From the NCBI RefSeq assembly GCF_020905375.1, contig NZ_JAJJBU010000019.1, forward strand, positions 110,897-174,896: a stretch of 64,000 nucleotides of DNA. Reading direction: 5' to 3'. The notes below the pieces were generated by a model. That model searched no databases and was not told the DNA's origin. It worked only from the letters and a program-made list of their open reading frames with translations. The first letter of the stretch is position 1; each line of letters opens with the position of its first letter. Shown here in pieces: positions 1-9,719 of the stretch. This DNA is from Arthrobacter cryoconiti. GTDB lineage: Bacteria > Actinomycetota > Actinomycetes > Actinomycetales > Micrococcaceae. A program made the translations under genes and the position numbers.

Positions 1-26
1 AATAAAGTACAGGACACTTTGGATCT

Positions 27-68
27 ACCGCAGATAGCTGGCACACGACGGTGCCAGCTATCTGCGGT
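27..68. repeat. Perfect 18-bp inverted repeat downstream of acpP
   Basis: Arms 27-44 and 51-68 are perfectly complementary, with a 6-base loop. The hairpin follows the acpP stop codon on the minus strand, before the expected fabF gene beyond the left edge. No T-run follows on the minus strand, so it is a weak candidate for intrinsic termination. It could instead be an attenuator or an RNA-stabilising hairpin that sets the high acpP level relative to fabF. The function is inferred. Confidence 0.8.
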
Positions 69-114
69 GGCCCTGTGACGCACATGCGTTGCTGAGGGCT
101 CGTGCAGCTTCTAA

Positions 115-360
115 CTACGCCTGTGCGCCGGCGATGAAGTTGACGGCGTCGCCAACGGTCTTGAGGTTTTTGACTTCCTCGTCAGGGATCTTGACGTCGA
201 ACTTCTCTTCAGCGTTGACCACGATGGTCATCATGGAGATGGAATCGATGTCCAGATCGTCGGTGAAGGACTTCTCCAGCTCTACAGCCTCAGGGGCCAG
301 GCCGGTCTCTTCGTTGACGATTTCGGCCAAGCCGGCCAGGATTTCTTCGTTGCTAGCCAT
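115..360 (-). CDS. acpP: Acyl carrier protein
   Basis: An 81-residue acidic protein of the usual ACP size. It carries the growing acyl chain of type II fatty acid synthesis on a 4'-phosphopantetheine group. The attachment serine is Ser40 in the motif DIDSISMM, a variant of the usual DSL. The ATG at 360 is chosen because AGGAG lies 6 bases upstream; a longer frame would add ten unlikely residues. It is third in the order regulator, fabD, fabH, acpP, which is typical of actinobacteria. Confidence 0.96.
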   Translation of the reverse strand: MASNEEILAGLAEIVNEETGLAPEAVELEKSFTDDLDIDSISMMTIVVNAEEKFDVKIPDEEVKNLKTVGDAVNFIAGAQA

Positions 361-464
361 TGACGGCTCCTTTTTCTCTATGTTGTTCATTTGCGATCAA
401 GGACTTGATCTTTTCAGGCGGTATTGAGCAAACCATCACATATGGTTTGCTGCGTTGTCTGAAT

Positions 465-1526
465 CTAGGGGAGGCGCACTACTTGGGCACCAAATACCAG
501 TCCGGCACCAAAGCCGATCTGAAGCGAGAGTTTACCGGAAAGCTCAGGATTCTCTGCCAGCAGACGGTGTGTTGCCAATGGAATGGAGGCTGCGGACGTG
601 TTCCCGGCATCTGCGATATCGCGGGCGACCACCACATGGGAGGGGAGCTTGAGCTGCTTAGCGAGTTCATCGATGATGCGCATATTGGCTTGGTGTGGCA
701 CAAAAGCACCCAGGTCATCGGCGGTGATACCCGCGAGCTCAAGCGCTTTCTTGGCCATCTTCGCCATTTCCCATACAGCCCAGCGGAAGACAGTTTGGCC
801 ATCTTGGCGCAGAGTGGGCCACAGGGTCGCGTGAGCTTCATCAGCAGCGGCCAGGGCGACGTCGTCGCCCTTCATTGCCTGTTCGCTAAAGTCACGAACA
901 TCCCTTAGCGAATGGGTCATGCCAATGGTGTCCCACTTGCTGCCATCCGAGCCCCAGACGGACTGGCTGATGCCGGGTTCGTCGGATGGGCCGATCACCA
1001 CAGCACCTGCGCCGTCGCCCAGGAGGAAGGAAATGGTGCGTTCGTGGTTGTCGATGACGTCAGAGAGCTTCTCAACGCCGATGACTAGGACGTATTCTGC
1101 AGTTCCGGCGCGGACCAGAGCGTCGGCTTGGGCAATCCCATAGCAATAACCGGCGCAGGCTGCGGAGATGTCGTAGGCCGGTGCCGGTGACGCACCCAGA
1201 TTCTCGGCAACCAGAGCGGCTGCGGATGGTGTGGCGTACATGTGGGTGACCGTGGAGACCAGCACGGCTCCAATTTGGGAGGGCTCGATGCCTGCATGCC
1301 GGATGGCTTCGGCGCCGGCACCAGTTGCCATGTCCACCACTGACACCTCACGTGGCGCGCGGTGGCGGGTGATGATGCCTGTGCGCTGCTGGATCCACTC
1401 GTCAGAGGAATCTATCCACTGGCAGACATCCTCGTTCGTGACGATGATGTCAGGGCGGTAGGCGCCAATACCCCAGATACGGGAGCCGTTGCGGATCGTA
1501 TGCTGCTTCAATGTGGGTGTACTCAC
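465..1526 (-). CDS. fabH: Beta-ketoacyl-ACP synthase III
   Basis: This enzyme condenses an acyl-CoA starter with malonyl-ACP to begin each fatty acid. The 353-residue protein has the FabH triad: Cys124 in SAACAGYCYG, His278 in VPHQAN and Asn309 in DAGNTSAAS. The GTG start overlaps the fabD stop (GTGA), so the two are translationally coupled. A gap of about 100 bases separates it from acpP. In Gram-positive actinobacteria FabH usually prefers branched starters, but nothing in the sequence proves that here. Confidence 0.95.
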   Translation of the reverse strand: MSTPTLKQHTIRNGSRIWGIGAYRPDIIVTNEDVCQWIDSSDEWIQQRTGIITRHRAPREVSVVDMATGAGAEAIRHAGIEPSQIGAVLVSTVTHMYATPSAAALVAENLGASPAPAYDISAACAGYCYGIAQADALVRAGTAEYVLVIGVEKLSDVIDNHERTISFLLGDGAGAVVIGPSDEPGISQSVWGSDGSKWDTIGMTHSLRDVRDFSEQAMKGDDVALAAADEAHATLWPTLRQDGQTVFRWAVWEMAKMAKKALELAGITADDLGAFVPHQANMRIIDELAKQLKLPSHVVVARDIADAGNTSAASIPLATHRLLAENPELSGKLSLQIGFGAGLVFGAQVVRLP

Positions 1527-2464
1527 TTGTTTTCCTCTTCCCGCTGGGCGTGGGCGGCCAGCAGTTCCTTGGCAGATTCCAAATCAGCTGGTGACTTCAC
1601 GGCTACGGTCGCGACCCCGCTCATGCCGCGCTTGGCCAGCCCGGTCAATGTACCTGCCGGGGAGAGCTCAATGAGTGCGCTCACACCCATGCCGGTCATT
1701 GTCTCCATGCACAGATCCCAGCGGACAGGACGTGAAACCTGCGCAATGAGAGATTCAAGTGCCGCTTCCCCGGAACGGACGACGCCGCCGTCGTAGTTGG
1801 AGAGCAGGGGCACCTTGGGAGTGTGAGGAGTAAGCGACGGTGCCAGGGCCGTGAGCGCTGAGACGGCCGGTTTCATGTGATGGGTATGGAAAGCTCCGGC
1901 AACCTGCAGCGGAATAACGCGGGCTTTTGCCGGCGGAGCTGCGACAAGTGCGGCGATCTGTTCCAGGGTTCCAGCAGCTACCGTCTGAGCCTTGGAGTTC
2001 ATGTTGGCCGGAGCCAAGCCCGCGGCGGCAATCGCTGCCAGGACTTCTTCCGGATCCCCACCGACGACGGCGGCCATACCCGTAGGCGTCGCTGCGGCGG
2101 CGTCCGCCATCCTGTTGGCACGTTCCCTGACGAAGGCCATGGCGTCAGAGCTGGAGAGCGTACCCGTCAGGGCGGCGGCGGTGATCTCACCCACCGAGTG
2201 GCCTGCCATGACAACGTTCAAAGACTCCAAGGGAACGTCCAGAAGGGCCTCAGCCGTAATCAAGCCCGCAGCCACGATCAGCGGTTGTGCCACTGCCGTG
2301 TCCTTGATGGTTTCGGCGCTGGAGGTAGTGCCGTGGGCGATCAAGTCGATGCCAGCTGCCTCGCTGAGCGCAGCGAGTTTCGCTTCGACGCCCGGGCGCT
2401 CTAACCAGGGCGCGAGGAAGCCGGGAGACTGTGAACCCTGTCCAGGGCAGACTATTGCAAGCAC
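1523..2464 (-). CDS. fabD: Malonyl-CoA:ACP transacylase
   Basis: Moves malonyl from CoA to ACP. The N-terminal GQGSQ motif and the nucleophile Ser90 in the GHSVG elbow are present, and GAFHTHHM near residue 195 supplies the active-site histidine region. The frame is open to 2590, but homologues begin just before the LAIVCPGQG segment. The GTG at 2464 is therefore chosen, giving 313 residues, the normal family length. It is first in the fabD-fabH-acpP operon and is preceded by a good promoter-like region. Confidence 0.93.
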   Translation of the reverse strand: MLAIVCPGQGSQSPGFLAPWLERPGVEAKLAALSEAAGIDLIAHGTTSSAETIKDTAVAQPLIVAAGLITAEALLDVPLESLNVVMAGHSVGEITAAALTGTLSSSDAMAFVRERANRMADAAAATPTGMAAVVGGDPEEVLAAIAAAGLAPANMNSKAQTVAAGTLEQIAALVAAPPAKARVIPLQVAGAFHTHHMKPAVSALTALAPSLTPHTPKVPLLSNYDGGVVRSGEAALESLIAQVSRPVRWDLCMETMTGMGVSALIELSPAGTLTGLAKRGMSGVATVAVKSPADLESAKELLAAHAQREEENK

Positions 2465-2492
2465 ATTAACCAGCTTTCCAAACTTATAAGCT

Positions 2493-2568
2493 TTTGTAGG
2501 GTGTTTGCGCACACCAAGCTCAGGTGGATGATTTGTAGGAAGTCTACAATATGTGTGTGTTGCGCCAA
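2493..2568 (-). promoter_or_regulatory. fabD promoter with candidate FasR operator
   Basis: On the minus strand TTGGCG (2563-2568) and TAGACT (2541-2546) are separated by 16 bases, a good sigma-70-type promoter for the fab operon. The element CCTACAAA occurs twice (2532-2539 and 2493-2500). The upstream copy is one arm of the inverted repeat TTGTAG-n5-CTACAA overlapping the -10 box. The position suggests an operator for the regulator encoded next door; binding is inferred. Confidence 0.5.
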
Positions 2569-2649
2569 CACCGTCGGGTGTCAGGGGCAAGCACCTTCAG
2601 CTGTCAGGGACAGGCAGTATGAGCCCGTTGAGCAGCGTCTAAAACGCGG

Positions 2650-3900
2650 TTAGGTCGAGCGTGGGACTGGACGATCAGGCGCTGGCTTCACGGCAGCAGA
2701 GAGGCGTCCCACCACGAGTGCTGTCTGTAGGACGAAAGCTTCTCGGGGGACCAGCGGATCCCAACCGGTGACGTCGCAAACACGGCGTAATCGGTACCTG
2801 ACGGTGTTGGAGTGGACAAAAAGGTCCCGGGCCGCAGCCTCAAGTGAGTGTCCGTGTTGGAGATAACTATTCAGTGTTTCTACCAGGCCGTTGGAGGCTC
2901 CCAGTAGGGGTTGATAGATGTTGGTCAACAGTGCGCGGCGGGCGGAATCGTCTCCGCCAATGACTCGTTCGGGCCACAGATCGTCGGCGGAGACGGGCCG
3001 GGGCGCGGCTGTCCACCCTCGGACAACGGCCATGCCGGCAAATGCTGCTTTGGCTGACGCTGTTGCGCCAGCCAGGTCCTGGGCTAGCGGCCCATAGACA
3101 ACAGAGCCGGGGGCAAACAATTCACTCAGCCGATGATAGGCAGATTCGGGGTTGGCCACCTCGCCTAGCACTAGGATCAGTCGATCGCCCTGAATCCCAA
3201 CCATTACATCTGCGGCGAAACGTGCGGCCGCCCGGCGCAACGTCGCCAAGAATGAGGCGTCAGTCTCGGAAGGGGCCGGGCCCACCATGATGGTGAACTT
3301 GCTATGTGTCTTCCAGCCTAAAGCTGACATGCGGGACTGGAGCGCATCGGTATTCTCTCCGCGCAATATGCCGTCCACTGCCAGGGCTTCCAACCGGGTG
3401 TCCCAAGCCCCGCGGTTTTCAGCTGCACGGGCATAAACATCAGCGGCCGCAAAGGCAACTTCCCGCGAGTAGCGCAGAACAGCCTCACGGAGGGCGACTT
3501 GTTCATGGGCATCCGCCAACTCCGGAACACGGTCCTCCACTACCTGGACCACAGTCCGGATCAGTTGTAGGGCACGTTGGAGGCTGATCGAACGGGTCAG
3601 TTCCGTCGGTGCTGTGCCGAATACATCGGAGAGGACCCAGCTAGGTGACGAAGGGTGCTCGTACCAGGAAACGAATGCTGAAATCCCGTTTTGTGCCACA
3701 AGGCCAAGAGAGGATCGCTCGTCAGCACTGAGGCGGCGATACCACGGGAGGGTTTTTTCAAGTTCTCGCAGCATCATGGTGGACAGCGGCCCAATGTTGG
3801 CGCGCAGCCGCTCCAAAGTAACCGACGTGGTGCCGGCCGCCATTGACGTTTGCGCGGCTGTGGGCTTGTGGGCCGCAGGAGTGGAATTCTTCGGTGCCAT
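2650..3900 (-). CDS. PucR/CdaR-type regulator, FasR-like
   Basis: A 416-residue regulator directly upstream of fabD on the same strand. The last 60 residues form the PucR C-terminal helix-turn-helix (LEAAARDLFVHSNTVRYRLRR), preceded by a GGDEF-like middle domain typical of this class. In Streptomyces a regulator of this architecture in this position, FasR, activates fabD-fabH-acpP-fabF. By family and position it is likely to control fatty acid synthesis here. No strong ribosome binding site is visible before the ATG at 3900. A separate promoter for fabD follows the gene. Confidence 0.85.
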   Translation of the reverse strand: MAPKNSTPAAHKPTAAQTSMAAGTTSVTLERLRANIGPLSTMMLRELEKTLPWYRRLSADERSSLGLVAQNGISAFVSWYEHPSSPSWVLSDVFGTAPTELTRSISLQRALQLIRTVVQVVEDRVPELADAHEQVALREAVLRYSREVAFAAADVYARAAENRGAWDTRLEALAVDGILRGENTDALQSRMSALGWKTHSKFTIMVGPAPSETDASFLATLRRAAARFAADVMVGIQGDRLILVLGEVANPESAYHRLSELFAPGSVVYGPLAQDLAGATASAKAAFAGMAVVRGWTAAPRPVSADDLWPERVIGGDDSARRALLTNIYQPLLGASNGLVETLNSYLQHGHSLEAAARDLFVHSNTVRYRLRRVCDVTGWDPLVPREAFVLQTALVVGRLSAAVKPAPDRPVPRST

Positions 3901-3968
3901 TTATCGAGGATATGTCTTTTGGTGTCCAGGGCGCGCATTTGTACGAAAACGACAAAAAAGCGGTTGCC

Positions 3969-5315
3969 TCATGGGCTGCGGTGCGGTTCATTCGTGCTGA
4001 GCCTGTGCACTAGCGCCAGAAGTTCTGTGCGTTCCTCCTGAAGGTGGTTGCCGGTTTCTACAGCCATGCCCATCTTTTGCGCTTGGGCTCGGATTTCCGC
4101 ATGGTAAAGACCAGTGCGGTCGCACCACGATACTTCCTCCAGTACGGACAATAATCGCTTGGCAACCGCGGGGTCGCCCATCCCGTAAAGCCGTGGCTGG
4201 GCCAGCGCCAGATCCAAAAGATCCGCCATGCCCGGCATGGACAGGATCACTCGCACCACGCCTTGGTCATCACACAGACACTTGGTGCCCGGCGACAACT
4301 CCACTACGCGGCACAGCAAGCCAGATATGTGCCCCATCACGTGCACGGCCGTCGTCGGGTCGTTGACCCCGGGGGAGAGCGCCCGCGCAGCAACGTCCAC
4401 TAACTGCCTGAAGCCGAAGGCGACGTCTTGAACATTAGTGCGTTCGCTACCAGTAAACACCGCATTGTTTATTCCATCGTTTAAGCGTTGCAACGATTCG
4501 GGTCCAATTATGTGGTTTGGATCCAAGGTCCAGATAGTCGCGAAGGGGACACCGTTCACCAGGGAGTCACCTGGCTGCGCATTTACCCTGAGCACGGCCT
4601 GTTCCGCTATGGCTACGCGCAAGAGCGCGCCGCGGTCCACTGACGTGAGAAATCCGGTAACGGCGGATTCCACTTGGAACGCGTCGTGGCGGGGGGTAGG
4701 GGCCTGCCGGGATGCGTCGTCGTCGGCGGGAAAATTGCGGTTCAGAGTTGCCAACGTCTCATCAGCGACGCGCTGCATCACAGTCTCCGCGCGGATCTCG
4801 CGAGTGAGGTGGGCTAAGAACAAGACCAGTCCTAGGATGCTGGCGATCGCCAACAAGAACGCCAACGTGACCGAAATTTCCGGTACGAAACCTGGATCAC
4901 TTCCGGTCTCACTGCGGACGCTGCGCAGAACTGTTAGCGCAAACGCAAAGCCGGACATGAAAAGTGCCAACGTGATGTGGACGAAGCGGTCGGCAACGAA
5001 AGTGCGTAATACGCGCGGGGAGAACTGGCTGCTGGCCAGCTGGAGCGTCACGACGGTGAGTGAAAATGTTAGAGATGTCACCGTGATCAAGGACCCGGCA
5101 ATGGCCTGCAGGACGGCTCTGGCCGCGTCGGGTCCACCACTGAACAGGAGCCCGGAGACTGACTCTGGTAAGTCTGTGTCTACCACGGTGTCCAGGGCTG
5201 GCAATGCGGTCCCTAACCCTAAGGCCAGAATCACGGCGGCGAGTGGAATCGGCCACAGCTGGGTCCGGACAGCATCTACTAACCCCGCCACACGAGCGTT
5301 CATGGAAGGCGCCAC
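3969..5315 (-). CDS. DUF2254 membrane protein
   Basis: A 448-residue protein with four hydrophobic segments in the first 190 residues (about 22-40, 68-92, 113-130, 148-170) and a long soluble C-terminal part. The sequence matches the DUF2254 family of predicted bacterial inner-membrane proteins, whose role is unknown. The GTG at 5315 gives the longest form; an ATG at 5303 is an alternative, and neither has a clear ribosome binding site. It lies between aceE and the fab cluster but is separated from aceE by a strong hairpin, so it is probably its own unit. Confidence 0.85.
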   Translation of the reverse strand: MAPSMNARVAGLVDAVRTQLWPIPLAAVILALGLGTALPALDTVVDTDLPESVSGLLFSGGPDAARAVLQAIAGSLITVTSLTFSLTVVTLQLASSQFSPRVLRTFVADRFVHITLALFMSGFAFALTVLRSVRSETGSDPGFVPEISVTLAFLLAIASILGLVLFLAHLTREIRAETVMQRVADETLATLNRNFPADDDASRQAPTPRHDAFQVESAVTGFLTSVDRGALLRVAIAEQAVLRVNAQPGDSLVNGVPFATIWTLDPNHIIGPESLQRLNDGINNAVFTGSERTNVQDVAFGFRQLVDVAARALSPGVNDPTTAVHVMGHISGLLCRVVELSPGTKCLCDDQGVVRVILSMPGMADLLDLALAQPRLYGMGDPAVAKRLLSVLEEVSWCDRTGLYHAEIRAQAQKMGMAVETGNHLQEERTELLALVHRLSTNEPHRSP

Positions 5316-5394
5316 TTCGGGTGGGCGCTCTTTTTCGTTGACATGGCTTCCTCCTGGTGAAGGCTGTGATGATCTGTTGACTGTGAGTGATCTT

Positions 5395-5440
5395 ACGGCT
5401 GTGGCCGGCGAAACCAGATGGTTTCGCCGGCCACAGCCGT
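5395..5440. terminator. Perfect 21-bp hairpin downstream of aceE
   Basis: Arms 5395-5415 and 5420-5440 pair perfectly around the 4-base loop AGAT. It lies 28 bases past the aceE stop codon and before the DUF2254 gene. A long GC-rich stem without a T-run is a common form of terminator or 3' end protector in actinobacteria. Confidence 0.75.
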
Positions 5441-5468
5441 TGACGATCTTGTTTGCGTTATTTGTGTT

Positions 5469-8210
5469 TTAGCTGTCGCCGCCTGCGTTGCCGGTGGTTC
5501 CTGCGTTGACGTTGAGTAGATCGTATTTATCGATTGCTGCGCGGGGTGTGTTGGTGTCGATTTCACCGTTTTTGGCGAGCATTTCCAAAGCGCGAACTAC
5601 TACGGAGTGTGAATCGATTTTGAAGTAGCGTCGTGCGGCTGCTCGGGTGTCGGAGAAACCGAAGCCGTCTGCGCCTAGGGTTGCGAAGTCGTTGGGTAGG
5701 AATTGGCGTATCTGGTCCGGGACGGCTTTCATGAAGTCGGTGACGGCTACGACTGGTCCGTGTGCGTCCACCATTTTAGCGGTGATGTACGGGATACGGG
5801 CATCGTTTTCTGGGTGTAGGAACGCTTCTTCTTCGGCGGCAAGGCCGTCGCGGCGTAGCTCGGTCCAGGAAGTCACGGACCAAACATCGGCTGCCACACC
5901 CCACTCATCGGCCAGGATCTGTTGTGCTTCCAGAGCCCAGGGCACTGCAACACCCGAGGCCATAAGCTGGGTTCTGGGGCCACCGGTTTCGGCTTTCTTG
6001 AGTAGGTAGATACCCTTTTCGATGCCCTCGATGTCCATGGATTCGGGTGCTTTGGGTTGAATGATCGGCTCGTTGTACACGGTGATGTAGTACATGACGT
6101 TGCGATCGGTGGAGTTCTTGCCGTACATGCGCTCAAGACCGGCCCGAACGATGACCCCGATCTCGTACCCGTAGGCAGGGTCGTAGCTGATGACTGCTGC
6201 GTTCGTGGCAGCCAGGATCGGGGAATGTCCGTCGGCGTGCTGGAGGCCTTCACCGGTGAGGGTGGTCCGTCCCGCGGTGGCTCCGATGATGAAACCGCGC
6301 GTCATCTGATCCCCGGCAGCCCAGAAGGAATCTCCTGTGCGTTGGAAGCCGAACATGGAGTAGAAGACGTAGATCGGGATCAAAGGCTCGCCGTGGGTGG
6401 CGTACGCGGTACCGGCGGCCGTGAACGCTGCGACGGAACCGGCTTCATTGATGCCGGCGTGCACGATCTGCCCGGAGATGGATTCTTTGTAGGCCAGGAC
6501 GAGGTCGCGGTCTACGGAGAGGTAGTTCTGCCCGTTCGGGTTGTAAATCTTCGCGGTCGGGAAGAAAGCGTCGATGCCGAAGGTGCGTGCCTCGTCGGGG
6601 ATGATCGGGACAATGCGTTTGCCGAAGTCCTTATCTCGCATTAAGTCTTTGAGTAGACGCACGAATGCCATGGTCGTGGCGGCGTGTTGCTTGCCCGAGC
6701 CACGGTTAGCGACCTCGTAGGTTTTATCCCCGGGCAAGGTGATCTCGGTGTGTTTATTACGGCGCTCAGGGACGAACCCGCCTAGTTCCCGGCGTCGTTC
6801 CATGAGGTACTTGATTTCCGGTGAATCCATCCCTGGGTGGTAGTACGGGGGACGGTACGGGTCCGCTTCCAGGACTTCATCACTGATGGGCAGGCGCAGG
6901 TGGGTGCGGAAGTCCTTCAGGTCCTGCAACGTCAGCTTTTTCATCTGATGGGTGGAGTTACGTGCCTCAAAGTGTGTGCCGAGTCCGTAACCCTTCACGG
7001 TGTGAGCCAGGATGACTGTGGGCTTGCCCTTGAATTCCACAGCAGCCTTATAAGCGGCGTAAACCTTGTGGTAATCGTGGCCGCCACGCTTCAAGTTCCA
7101 GACTTGCTCGTCCGTGAGATGAGCGGCGAGTTCCTTCGTCTGCGGGGTTTGACCGAAGAAGTGCTCACGCACGAACCCACCAGATTCGGCCTTATACGTC
7201 TGGTAATCACCATCAACGGTGTCATTCATGACCTTCACCAAGGAATGGTCAGTATCCCGGGCCAGCAAGTCATCCCACTCCCGACCCCACAGGACCTTGA
7301 TGACGTTCCAGCCGGCACCACGGAAGAACGCTTCGAGTTCCTGGACGATCTTGCCGTTGCCGCGGACCGGCCCGTCAAGGCGCTGGAGGTTGCAGTTGAT
7401 AACGAAAGTGAGGTTATCGAGTTTATCGTTCGCGGCGAGCTGAAGCAGGCCCCGTGATTCGGGCTCGTCCATTTCACCATCGCCCAAAAATGCCCAGACG
7501 TGCTGATCAGAGGTGTCCTTGATGCCACGGTTATGCAGATACCGGTTGGACTGTGCCTGATAGATCGAATTCATCGGGCCAATACCCATGGAAACGGTCG
7601 GGAATTCCCAGAACTCCGGCATGAGGCGCGGGTGCGGGTAAGAGGAAAGCGCGTGGCCCTCTTTGGATTTCTCCTGACGGAATCCGTCCAAGTCTTCCTC
7701 GGAGAGGCGTCCTTCTAAGAACGCGCGGGCATACATGCCGGGAGAGGCATGGCCCTGGAAGAAGACCTGATCTCCGCCACCGGCGTGGTCCTTACCCCGG
7801 AAGAAGTGATTGAAGCCGACCTCGTACAAAGTAGCGGCACCGGCATAGGTGGAAATATGTCCACCGACCCCAATATCGGGGCGTTGGGCCCTGTGTACCA
7901 AGACAGCAGCGTTCCACCGTAACCAAGCACGGTACTTACGCTCGATCTCCTCATCGCCAGGGAAATCGGGTTCCTGATCGGCGGGAATCGTGTTCACGTA
8001 ATCCGTGGTCGTGACCATGGGCACGCCAACACTCTGCGCGCCAGCTCGCTGAAGCAGACTACGCATAATGAACGCAGCACGCTCGGTACCACGTTCTGAA
8101 ATCAACGCATCCAATGACTCAAGCCATTCAGCAGTCTCTTCCGGATCACGATCAGGCAACTGATTAGTCAGCCCGCTCAGGATATGGGAGTTAGTATCTC
8201 CTGCAGCCAC
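5469..8210 (-). CDS. aceE: Pyruvate dehydrogenase E1, homodimeric type
   Basis: The E1 component decarboxylates pyruvate with thiamine diphosphate and passes acetyl to the lipoyl domain of E2, feeding acetyl-CoA to the TCA cycle and to the fatty acid genes nearby. About 913 residues is the full length of the single-chain AceE type. The thiamine diphosphate region [10 protein letters not shown] is visible in the first third. A TTG at 8216 opens the frame; GTG at 8210 is preferred because AGAGAGG lies 6 bases upstream. The E2 and E3 genes are not in this window. Confidence 0.96.
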   Translation of the reverse strand: MAAGDTNSHILSGLTNQLPDRDPEETAEWLESLDALISERGTERAAFIMRSLLQRAGAQSVGVPMVTTTDYVNTIPADQEPDFPGDEEIERKYRAWLRWNAAVLVHRAQRPDIGVGGHISTYAGAATLYEVGFNHFFRGKDHAGGGDQVFFQGHASPGMYARAFLEGRLSEEDLDGFRQEKSKEGHALSSYPHPRLMPEFWEFPTVSMGIGPMNSIYQAQSNRYLHNRGIKDTSDQHVWAFLGDGEMDEPESRGLLQLAANDKLDNLTFVINCNLQRLDGPVRGNGKIVQELEAFFRGAGWNVIKVLWGREWDDLLARDTDHSLVKVMNDTVDGDYQTYKAESGGFVREHFFGQTPQTKELAAHLTDEQVWNLKRGGHDYHKVYAAYKAAVEFKGKPTVILAHTVKGYGLGTHFEARNSTHQMKKLTLQDLKDFRTHLRLPISDEVLEADPYRPPYYHPGMDSPEIKYLMERRRELGGFVPERRNKHTEITLPGDKTYEVANRGSGKQHAATTMAFVRLLKDLMRDKDFGKRIVPIIPDEARTFGIDAFFPTAKIYNPNGQNYLSVDRDLVLAYKESISGQIVHAGINEAGSVAAFTAAGTAYATHGEPLIPIYVFYSMFGFQRTGDSFWAAGDQMTRGFIIGATAGRTTLTGEGLQHADGHSPILAATNAAVISYDPAYGYEIGVIVRAGLERMYGKNSTDRNVMYYITVYNEPIIQPKAPESMDIEGIEKGIYLLKKAETGGPRTQLMASGVAVPWALEAQQILADEWGVAADVWSVTSWTELRRDGLAAEEEAFLHPENDARIPYITAKMVDAHGPVVAVTDFMKAVPDQIRQFLPNDFATLGADGFGFSDTRAAARRYFKIDSHSVVVRALEMLAKNGEIDTNTPRAAIDKYDLLNVNAGTTGNAGGDS

Positions 8211-8431
8211 GTCCAACCTCTCTTAAAAGCAGTGTGAGGCGCCCAGAGCTGTAGCCGTGGGCGTTTACAAACACTCTAGACCGCCGTTACCCGTTGTAGG
8301 TAGCTGGGTCCCCCGGATGAAGCAGGGCCGTGACGGAGTAGCTGTTGCGTCTTAATAAGAGATGCCTGGGGAATGGACGCAGCGGGACGTAATACAAATC
8401 ACCTCGTGGGTTGATCGTGGAGGGCGCGGTG

Positions 8432-8460
8432 TTGCTTGTGTCGCTATGTAGAGGCAATAT
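8432..8460 (+). promoter_or_regulatory. Predicted promoter of the DUF3052 gene
   Basis: TTGCTT (8432-8437) and CAATAT (8455-8460) are separated by exactly 17 bases and lie about 70 bases before the GTG start at 8532. The rest of the 8211-8531 intergenic region between divergent aceE and the DUF3052 gene holds no open frame that looks coding; the aceE promoter should also be here. Confidence 0.45.
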
Positions 8461-8531
8461 GGGCACAGCCCCTAGACTGGGACTGGTAAATCGTAAACCA
8501 ACGCAAAAGCATTGAACGCAGGAGGAATCAC

Positions 8532-8951
8532 GTGAGCGAGGCCGACGCCGGCACTGTAGCCAAGGTGGCAGGCATTTTGGGGTTCAAGGACGAGGATCTT
8601 GTCCAGGAACTCGGATACGACGACGACGTTGACTTTTTGCTTCGTGAGAGCATCGAGGACCTTATTGGTTCGCAGATGTTTGACGAGGCCGACCATGACG
8701 TGGTTGACGCCGTCATACTTTGGTGGCGCAAGGAAGACGGAGACTTGGTGGATGCTTTGGTTGATTCACTGACTTCTCTGGATGAGGGAGGCGCCGTCTG
8801 GATCTTGACGCCTAAATCGGGTCGTGACGGACACGTTTCTCCAGCGGAACTTCAAGAGGCTGCTCCTACTGCGGGCCTTCACGTCACCACCACCTCGGGA
8901 GTGTCGGCCGATTGGGCAGCAACTCGCTTGGTTCCGCGCAAGCGCCAGTAG
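8532..8951 (+). CDS. DUF3052 family protein
   Basis: A 139-residue acidic protein of the actinobacterial DUF3052 family. Its function is not established. The GTG start has GGAGGA 5 bases upstream. The stop codon overlaps the likely GTG start of the peroxiredoxin gene by one base, so the two are probably co-translated. The same pairing of DUF3052 and a peroxiredoxin beside aceE is common in actinobacteria. No membrane segment or catalytic motif is visible. Confidence 0.9.
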   Translation: MSEADAGTVAKVAGILGFKDEDLVQELGYDDDVDFLLRESIEDLIGSQMFDEADHDVVDAVILWWRKEDGDLVDALVDSLTSLDEGGAVWILTPKSGRDGHVSPAELQEAAPTAGLHVTTTSGVSADWAATRLVPRKRQ

Positions 8952-9442
8952 TGCTTTTTCCGGCCACGGACGACGCTGGCCCTGCACAGGGAGTGAAACT
9001 TGGCGAGGTGGCCCCGGACTTTTCACTGGCCAACCAGTTTGGCGAGCCCATCTCGTTGTCCGGATTACGAGGATCTCCGGTAGTGCTTGTCTTCTACCCC
9101 TTTGCGTTTTCGGGGATATGCACGGGCGAGTTGTGCCAGTTGAGCGAGAATTTGGCTGACTTTCAGGCGCGCGGGGTGCGGCTGCTGGCCATCTCCGTGG
9201 ATAGCAAATATACGCTGCGTTCTTATGCCCGCGCCGAGGGCTTCACGTTTGACCTGTTGGCCGATTTCTGGCCGCATGGGGAAGTGGCGTCCCGTTACGG
9301 AGTCTTTGACGCGCAGCTTGGCATGGCCGGCAGGAGCACTTTTGCTCTTGACCGTGCAGGTGTGGTGCGGGATTCATTTAGTACGCCCACGGGCCAAGCC
9401 CGTTCTTTGGAGCGGTACCGACAGTCTCTGGCCGCCTTATAG
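8951..9442 (+). CDS. AhpE/Bcp-like peroxiredoxin
   Basis: A thiol peroxidase that reduces hydroperoxides. The peroxidatic cysteine lies in the segment YPFAFSGICTGELCQL, close to the AhpE signature; a second cysteine five residues on could be resolving. The thioredoxin-fold pattern VKLGEVAPDFSL, then VVLVFYPFAF, then LLAISVDS, is complete. The GTG at 8951 overlaps the preceding stop by one base and gives 163 residues. An upstream in-frame ATG at 8912 would overlap the DUF3052 gene by 40 bases and is less likely. Confidence 0.9.
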   Translation: MLFPATDDAGPAQGVKLGEVAPDFSLANQFGEPISLSGLRGSPVVLVFYPFAFSGICTGELCQLSENLADFQARGVRLLAISVDSKYTLRSYARAEGFTFDLLADFWPHGEVASRYGVFDAQLGMAGRSTFALDRAGVVRDSFSTPTGQARSLERYRQSLAAL

Positions 9443-9558
9443 CCCAAGACTCGTAGGGCAAGGCGTGTAGCGCAAGAACGGCGCCAGACTCTTAGCGTAA
9501 GTTTGGCAGGACGTAGGTCATTGCACTCATCGAATGAATTCTGCTGTGTAGAGGTGAG

Positions 9559-9609
9559 CTGTCTTTGAACATGCACTGTCTTTGAACACGAGCTGTCTTT
9601 GGGCGTGCG
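9559..9609 (+). repeat. Three tandem 17-bp repeats before the sirtuin gene
   Basis: CTGTCTTTGAAC occurs at 9559-9570 and again at 9576-9587, with a diverged third copy (CTGTCTTTG) from 9593. The period is exactly 17. They lie 110-160 bases before the sirtuin start codon in an otherwise featureless 277-base intergenic region (9443-9719). They could be stacked regulator binding sites; on the sequence alone the role is open. Confidence 0.7.
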
Positions 9610-9719
9610 GTGCGGACGCCCGCCGTCGTCGGGCCTGCGCTGCGGTGTGGACGCTAGGCTGGTGTTCTCAACGATCAGCAGGGTCCAGAAGACTGTGGGG
9701 CCCCGCGGAAAAGAGTGCC

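Noticed and set aside
360..908. 182-codon plus-strand frame over fabH
   Set aside because: Antisense shadow of a clearly conserved gene.
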